Position numbers and translations under genes: made by a program
Notes under the pieces: generated by a model
The model's input: only the letters and a program-made list of their open reading frames with translations
What the model was told of the DNA's origin: nothing
Database searches by the model: none
Assembly: GCA_031841125.1 (NCBI GenBank)
Contig: CM063110.1
Span: forward strand, 14,875,626 to 14,939,625
Length of the DNA: 64,000 nt
Source: Acanthococcus lagerstroemiae
Lineage: Eukaryota; Arthropoda; Insecta; Hemiptera; Eriococcidae
Reading direction: 5' to 3'
In this document: positions 58,117 to 64,000 of the stretch, piece by piece
How positions within the stretch are numbered: position 1 is the stretch's first letter
Layout: every line of letters begins with the position of its first letter

Positions 58117-58335
58117 TTGGATTGGATCGTTTTTAATCATTTTTGGTTTCGGTTGTGTTCGGTCACTCCTGACCAATTTTGGTCAGACTTCACCGTCGAC
58201 GGGTTTGGTCGTTTTTTCTTAGTTTCGGTTATTATATTTTCGGATTTACTGTTTTTGGTTAATTTTGGTCATTCTAGGTCAGGTTTAATCATGTTTGGTC
58301 TAGGTTGTACTTGGTCAGTTTTAGTCCGTTTCGGC
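58117..58335. repeat. Degenerate TTTTGGTCA array
   Basis: TTTGGTC, TTCGGTC, TTTTAGTC and similar words recur every 10-20 bp across ~220 bp. The 85-codon frame through it is a product of the repeat. Confidence 0.55.
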
Positions 58336-61300
58336 GGATTTGTCAAGTATACGAAAATCTCTCCGAAAATATAGTGGAGAGTATGAGTAGTTGTGGCGAT
58401 ATAGTGTCGCCAGTCGGCAAATTCCAGTTGCTTTACCGGCAAAGCTGTTGAGTCAGAGCTGTTGTTTCTTCGTATTTTCTTGCCGAAAATTGTGAAATTT
58501 CAGCAGGCATGTTTTCCAAAATACTTCCGGTCGGGACTGCGGGAAGTGAGGATTCCTCCGCCCCCTCCCCTATCAAAAGAAAATCGAATCGAGAATGTTT
58601 CGAGAATCGCCTCATTTTACAGGGCTTTCTGGAAAACCGAGAAAAGTTGGGGAATTTTGTCAGACTGGGAAGGTCAGTGGTGAAACAAGGAGGGTCCCAG
58701 GGAGGCCACGGACCGCTCTAAACATTTATTGGCCTCCCCAAAAAATTTCCCAAAATTCAAATATTCGGCTAAAAAGTAAAAAAATTAACCAACTTTTTCA
58801 GTACTAGAATATCAAACTTGACCTCAAATAGTAAGTATTTCGATAGCCATGCTAATAAATGTCTCGAAATTTTGGCTCTGGCAAAAAAAGTATCGGGGAA
58901 GTAAAAAAGTGGCTGCTATTTTGATCAAAATCGAATTCTTTTTCGAAGAACATTTTTCAAGAAATGGAATTCTTACCTCAAATATCAATGAGAGTAAAAA
59001 TGTCTAGAATTGTCACATTGGGATTTTTTAATAAAATGGTCCTTATATTGAAAATCGAAATTAAATTTTCTCGAAATTTTCTAGGAAACTGGAATTCCCA
59101 TTGAAAATGGTCAGAGTTTCGGAAAATGAGAAACGAGGAATTTCTGGGGGGAACATCAGTGAATTTTAGTTGTCTGTCTCGTGTTCACTGAAGTCAGAAG
59201 AATTTGTTCGCGCCGGTTTTTGTTTGTATTTCGAATCATGACGATGGCCATTTTTATTCGTCGAAGGAAATGAAACGCTTTGCTGTTTCTGAATACTGAA
59301 ACTTTATGGCTCATAGCGTTGCCAACCCTCCTAAAATTTCAGGAAATTTCGGTGAAATTTGGAAAATCACCTGATTGTTTTCTCAAATTCTGAAATTTTT
59401 TCAGGAAAGTTTGGAAAATTACCCAGTTATTTCCTGAACTATTGAAATTTTTTCATCTCCTGAGTTAATTTCAAATTCCTTTCTAACTTCTCAAATCTGA
59501 AATTTCTGTAAAATCTCTTTAATTACCTCCTGTATAAATTTTCATCATATTAAATTTTTATTATATTTTCTAAACTTTTACATTTTGTATCAGATATTCT
59601 GAATTTTTGTTGAATGTTTATTTTTTTTCTCTATGTTTCCTGTCTGTTATTGCTATCCTGACATTCATAATCCATTCTATAATATTCTGAGGAATAGATG
59701 TAAAAAAAAGTTGTATGTTTCTCGAGACATTCTTGACGCAATCTGCTCTAAATGAAAAGGGCTTGACGTCTGCTGCATTAGATGACTATGGATTTCTTTT
59801 GATACAATTTTACATCAATGTAGCAACTCTGAAAAATTTTTATAGGTTTTCTGATCTCAGATCTACTGAAATTTTGAAGCGGTGCTCTTGAAAATTTTGT
59901 GGTCCGAGTTGGCAACATTGGTGATTCATATCCATCCTGTGTTATTTTGACATGGAGTGGTGTACATAATATTGGTTCGTACGTGCTAGAAATGTGTGAG
60001 AAGGGGAAGGGCAAAGTAGAAAGCTTTTCCTATTTCGATTTCTCATTAAGAGCTTGAGATTATCTTATGTACTTTATAATTACATATTTTCTTAATTACG
60101 AGCTTGAAATTATATTCTGTATTTATATTTACATGCTTTCTTGATTACGATGGAGCAATTTGTGTGTATCTCGTTTCGAGTCCAATAGGGAAAGAAAAAT
60201 GTGTCTTGGGACCTGTTGAGTCATGCGTCCGTTTTCTGAATAACATTTATTCTAAACTTTTGCGTTACTAAGGTCACATAAAAAACTATCCTCTAGAAAA
60301 CGGCCTAAAATTGGAATTCCCTGTTTCTAAGAAATCACTTTAATGTCAGCGGTATTCCATTTGGTAGAGAAGACGGTAGAGACTTGAACGCTGGTATACA
60401 CCAATTTTATCAAAATATTGTGCTGTTCACTGTCGGAAAAGTTGAAAGGAATTTCTGAGGATCTGTATTACTATCTGTGTGACTAATTATGGAAGTGACT
60501 TTAAAAGTAAGGAGAATCAAAATTGATCATACGTAGCTTAACTTGATTTCAAATTAGCTGATTTGTTGGGAACGAGAAAGTCAGATGTAAAAATGAAGCG
60601 AATAATTCGTGGGTAAAACATGACTATTTGTTCGGGTGTGTTTTATTACGCGAGTAAGCAACCAGGCGAACGAGAGACCAATTTAAAAATTGGGAGTTTA
60701 TCACGATCAGTATTTTAATTTCTACCCGACAAACCAGACTGAATTTCGCCCATAGGATGCAGAAAGAAAGAAAATTATAAATCCCTCTGTCCCTTCCTCT
60801 CTAATGAACCTCCGTCTCCGGTAAAAATGTGTCATTTATATTTAGACACTTACAAACATTCGAAACACCCTACGTAAGAATTTGTTAGATAATACTGAAT
60901 TGAAATTCTGACTTGCCGAAAATTCTACTGGCAGCATTAAGATAAATTATTAGAAATATGCAAATGAAAATGTTTATCGTGATCTGCCCACAAATTTTCC
61001 TACCTTGAAAAGTGTTCGGTCCACGTTCAAGGCTGTTTTGGAAATGGCTGGCAAACTGGATGTGAATGTTCGGTATAATTTTCCTACCAAGGTACCGTTA
61101 TGCCTTACTTTTTTTTACTTAATAAATTATACAAAAAGTAGGAGCTACGATTTTCATCAGAGATGTTAAAATCGAAGTGGTACCAGTGGGTGCATCGTAC
61201 AAGTTGATCGATTCTGTTTGAAGAGGTTTTATACTGTGCTACAAATTTGGAATGAGTATTCTTACATCAGTCTGAAAATTAGCTATTATAATTCGAATTA

Positions 61301-61605
61301 TAGGATCTGAATGCGTATTCGTGAATATTCGCTTCTGTTTTCAAATTGCACCTTACCTGCTGTTTGAGTATACGTCATTGATTTGTGCAAGGGAGAGTGC
61401 CGGAAGTTTGTACACCGACTCCACTATCAGATTCAGTTTCGCTAAAATACATCGCGACCTCCCTCTTTTCCTTCCACTACTTTCATAATTTCGGTAAACT
61501 TGCTGAATATTTTTTTGTTTTGAAATATTCTTAACTTATCCCAAGCTCTTGCAAAGTCGTTGTTTACCAGTTATACAGCTTCCAGCTTCGTCCTCTGGAC
61601 ATCGG
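58336..61605. other. Gene-poor AT-rich stretch
   Basis: Patches of GAAAACCGAGAAAAGT near 58635 resemble the ends at 61.6 and 62.1 kb. At 59340-59480 GAAATTT, TTTCAGG and TTTCCTGA words recur. Two imperfect ~53-bp units (GAGCTTGARATTAT ... TTAATTACGA) lie at 60050-60150. Frames here are short, without motifs. Confidence 0.35.
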
Positions 61606-62104
61606 TTACAAGATAGCCACTTTCTGGGAAACCGGGAAAAGTCAGGGAATTTCGTCCGTTTAAAAAAATCAGGGAATAGTCTGCAAATTGTTATAATTTT
61701 GACCAACATGAGGGGACCTTTTGAAAATGAGAATTAAAGAACACACACTGTTTTTTAAGAACTCCAGCGTAAAGTGTTATAACTTCTTTCTTGTATAGCG
61801 TATTCTCAAAGCTGTGTACAATACTAGAGCACATGGAAACAACCGAGTATGGACATCCGCCATCTTGAGTCCAACCGCGCCCGTCGATGCCGAATCCGAC
61901 TATGCGAAGCTGGCGGAGCGTACCGGGTAGTCAATTCGGCATTAACAGGCGCGATTGGACTCCAGATGGCGGATGTTCATATTTGGTTGTTTTCAGGTGC
62001 TCACACAATACTAGCTGGAAAGATTTCAGGGAAAATTTGGAAAATTGGTCTGGAGAACCGGGAAAAGTAGGGAAAATCATTCTGAAAAAAAAGTGGCTAC
62101 CCTG
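61606..62104. mobile_element. Candidate element carrying a nested foldback insertion
   Basis: The left end reads ATAGCCACTTTCTGGGAAAC and the right end, on the other strand, CAGGGTAGCCACTTTTTTTT. Near both ends the plus strand reads GGGAAAAGT. The left terminal bases are degraded, so the boundary is approximate. The foldback element at 61827-62004 lies inside. Confidence 0.4.
61827..62004. mobile_element. Mutator-like foldback element, 9-bp target duplication
   Basis: Arms of about 53 bp (61827-61879 and 61950-62002), ending GAGCAC and containing CATCCGCCATCT, are inverted with about 6 mismatches. ACAATACTA stands directly left (61818-61826) and again at 62005-62013. Long terminal repeats with a nine-base duplication fit Mutator-like elements. 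The centre shares GGTAGTCAATTCGGCAT with the element at 26144-26270 in inverse orientation. Confidence 0.75.
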
Positions 62105-62210
62105 CAGTTACTAGTATAGAATAGTTAGTGAACTGCGAAGATCTTGATACTGTCCAGACCGTGCTGCCACATCTCTGAAGCGAAAATATACGTACCTCTT
62201 GCCATTGGTA

Positions 62211-62316
62211 GAGCCCCTAGAAACACTCGAGTACTGACATCTGCCATTTCGAGTCACTTGATGCCCGACGATTCAAGATGGCGGATATCAGTGCTCGGGT
62301 GTTTCCAGATGCTCGC
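62211..62316. mobile_element. Second Mutator-like foldback element
   Basis: The arms contain GAAACACTCGAGTACTGAC on the left and, inversely, GAAACACCCGAGCACTGAT on the right, followed by the same CATCYGCCAT words as the neighbour at 61827. The flanks CCATTGGTA and TTATTGGTG match at 6 of 9. The core is shorter than in the neighbour. Confidence 0.65.
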
Positions 62317-63250
62317 TTATTGGTGGAAACTGTACTTCTTCGGGGAAGGGGGTTTAATATTATTCCCCTTGACATTTTTCGTCAAAATGTTCATTTTTAC
62401 TAGAATCGGGTGCAGAGAGGGTACAAATGATGATAGCTTTCTTCTGTACTCCCTCCCACCCAGAATCCCGCCACTGCGTAGTGCATTTTCTTTCTACGCA
62501 ATGATTATTTCAGGGACTGTTGACGCTGGTTCCACTTTTTCAGGTTCGTCAAGCCGATTTTCAGTGCAGGCATGAAACCATCAAGTAGTGTTTCCATCGT
62601 TACCCCTTCAACTTTGCTGATATTTGCCCTCCCTGATACCAGCAGTTAGTTACAGCTCTGCAAAACTGTGGACTTAATTTTCTGACTTCTTTTTCCCTCT
62701 CCATCTCTGTAAGAATCTTAACGCGGGTCTGTGGAGTTGAGGAAGGGCAAATGGGAGATTTCCTTCTCTCTCCCACTCCAACAGAAGAAAGATCTGCTGT
62801 TTTGCGTTTTTGCTTTCTGGGCAGAAATTTGTCCTTTTGTCCCGAATTGCCCCCTCCCTCCTGGAAACGTGGTTACGCTACTGTCCTTACTTTGAGACCG
62901 GCAAGTATGCGTCACGCAGGGGTCCGAGACCTTGTAAATGCGCACGTTGACTCTCGAGAACTGATGAATGGCTGTGGGTGCGGTTGCTCTCGACACACGT
63001 CTGCGTTTATTTGATCCTAACCGTAGAGGTTTAGCGCAATTTTTCCGTCCCGAATCGCCCGGACTCGCACCTATAGAATACTGGAATCCCAATTCGACTT
63101 CCGAAGCTTCGCTAGTGGACCCCCTCCCCCTGCACCAAACCCCGAAAATCCACTCAAACTGAAAGAAGAAATTTCGTATTTGCTGGAACGAGACCGAGTT
63201 CAAATCAAATTGGCACGGATTTAGGGAAACGTATTTATGTAACATCATTT
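62317..63250. other. Mixed stretch, no gene recognised
   Basis: CCCGCCACTGCG at 62469 and GTTACGCTACTG at 62872 look like hAT-like ends. The 176-codon minus frame at 62718-63248 runs through one of these and through a CpG-rich part (62890-63110). Its middle is protein-like in composition but unassigned. I treat it as unproven. Confidence 0.3.
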
Positions 63251-64000
63251 TCGCATTGAACTTGGCCCATTATCTGCGGCCGGCACGGCGTTCCTGCATT
63301 CGCATAACGCACCGTCGACTCATTTTTATTGCCGGCTGGTGTATATAATTACTCGGCGAAACATAATATCGAATCCGTATCGACGGATCGACCGTGCACG
63401 AGATGACTGTACGGAATTTTTAAACTCAGGTCAGGTGTCGATTTGATCATAAACGAGTCAGGTGATCGGTGTGCTGGCAATGAGTCGGATGAGACGTGGA
63501 AGATGGATGGTATTGCTGGAAAATGAAATGAAAAGTGAGAATAATGGTGTAGTGTCGATGTGAACGATGAGATGACTGAAATATTCCGTTTGCATTGGTA
63601 ATTACGAAGGAGTAAAGATGCTGATTAGGGTTGAATATCCGCTGCGATTGGAATCGTATGGTATGAGTCTAGTTCGAACTACATAACTGAGGGATTTGCT
63701 GGGGTGTATAAGTTTTGAGGTTTGGAGACTAGGATTTTTGAAGTGCCTGGCGAGGTTGTCGGTCACTTCGTACTCTGAAACTGACTCAGAAAACTGCTAA
63801 CACATTTTGGAAATGCCTACAAATTTCAATTCGGGAGTGTTGCCCAGTTCGTGTAATGAGTGTTAGTCGCATTTTTAACTTCTGAAAAGAAGTATCAGTC
63901 CCCCAACCGAAATCCGAATTCTAAGCCCAGCTGGTCCTGTATTCTGGCCAAAGGTTCCTCTCGAGGTTGATGTTTCATCTCTTGACTTCGAGCTCAGTTT
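63251..64000. other. CpG-rich block at the window edge
   Basis: From 63270 to 63420 the sequence has many CpGs (GGCCGGCACGGCG, CGTCGACTC, CCGTATCGACGGATCGACC) and no repeat signatures, then returns to AT-rich DNA. It could be a conserved non-coding or promoter block of a gene outside the window. I see no frame. Confidence 0.3.

Noticed and set aside
62718..63248. 176-codon minus-strand frame as a real gene
   Set aside because: It crosses a hAT-like element end and a compositional boundary, and no domain is visible; I left it as unproven.

Overview
This is eukaryotic, AT-rich, repeat-dominated nuclear DNA. Long reading frames are rare and broken, the interspersed elements are of animal type (RTE-like LINEs, tRNA-derived SINEs, a pogo/Tigger element with a spliceosomal intron, a Helitron-type helicase remnant, many short inverted-repeat elements), and there are no operons or ribosome-binding sites. 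The repeat mix suggests an arthropod, most likely an insect, but nothing here fixes the order. I see no confident conserved host gene; the window looks intergenic or like large introns.

Layout. 0-4.3 kb: one small membrane-protein gene candidate (minus strand) and a two-unit dispersed repeat. 4.5-11.1 kb: inverted-repeat elements, two copies of a ~1 kb composite repeat, a GTGA-rich satellite and a 241-bp near-perfect hairpin. 11.2-16.4 kb: short inverted-repeat elements, a LINE ORF1 scrap, an 83-bp minisatellite. 16.4-23.8 kb: CpG-richer single-copy-looking blocks and a GC-rich tandem duplication. 23.8-30.1 kb: palindromic elements, a short-motif array and a LINE reverse-transcriptase scrap. 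30.4-40 kb: a 1,074-bp direct repeat in two almost identical copies, a cluster of small membrane/cysteine-rich protein genes on the minus strand (one intact, one frameshifted, one truncated), a 2,064-bp pogo/Tigger element with exact ends, and a tRNA-derived SINE with a 15-bp target-site duplication. 40-48.5 kb: hAT-like short elements, an RTE LINE 3' end, a Helitron helicase fragment, a second SINE. 48.5-64 kb: a ~1.8-kb hAT-like element, the composite repeat again, an RTE endonuclease scrap, further inverted-repeat elements with target-site duplications, and a Mutator-like foldback family.

The most interesting host-like feature is the small membrane-protein family: an intact 68-codon frame at 34765-34971, decayed tandem relatives at 33987-34219 and 31379-31472, and a distant relative at 1477-1713. 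The three 5' ends share a splice-acceptor-like signal. The pogo and SINE insertions appear to lie in the upstream intron of the intact copy. The other parts do not form a pathway: they record successive transposon insertions, many still with readable ends and target-site duplications.
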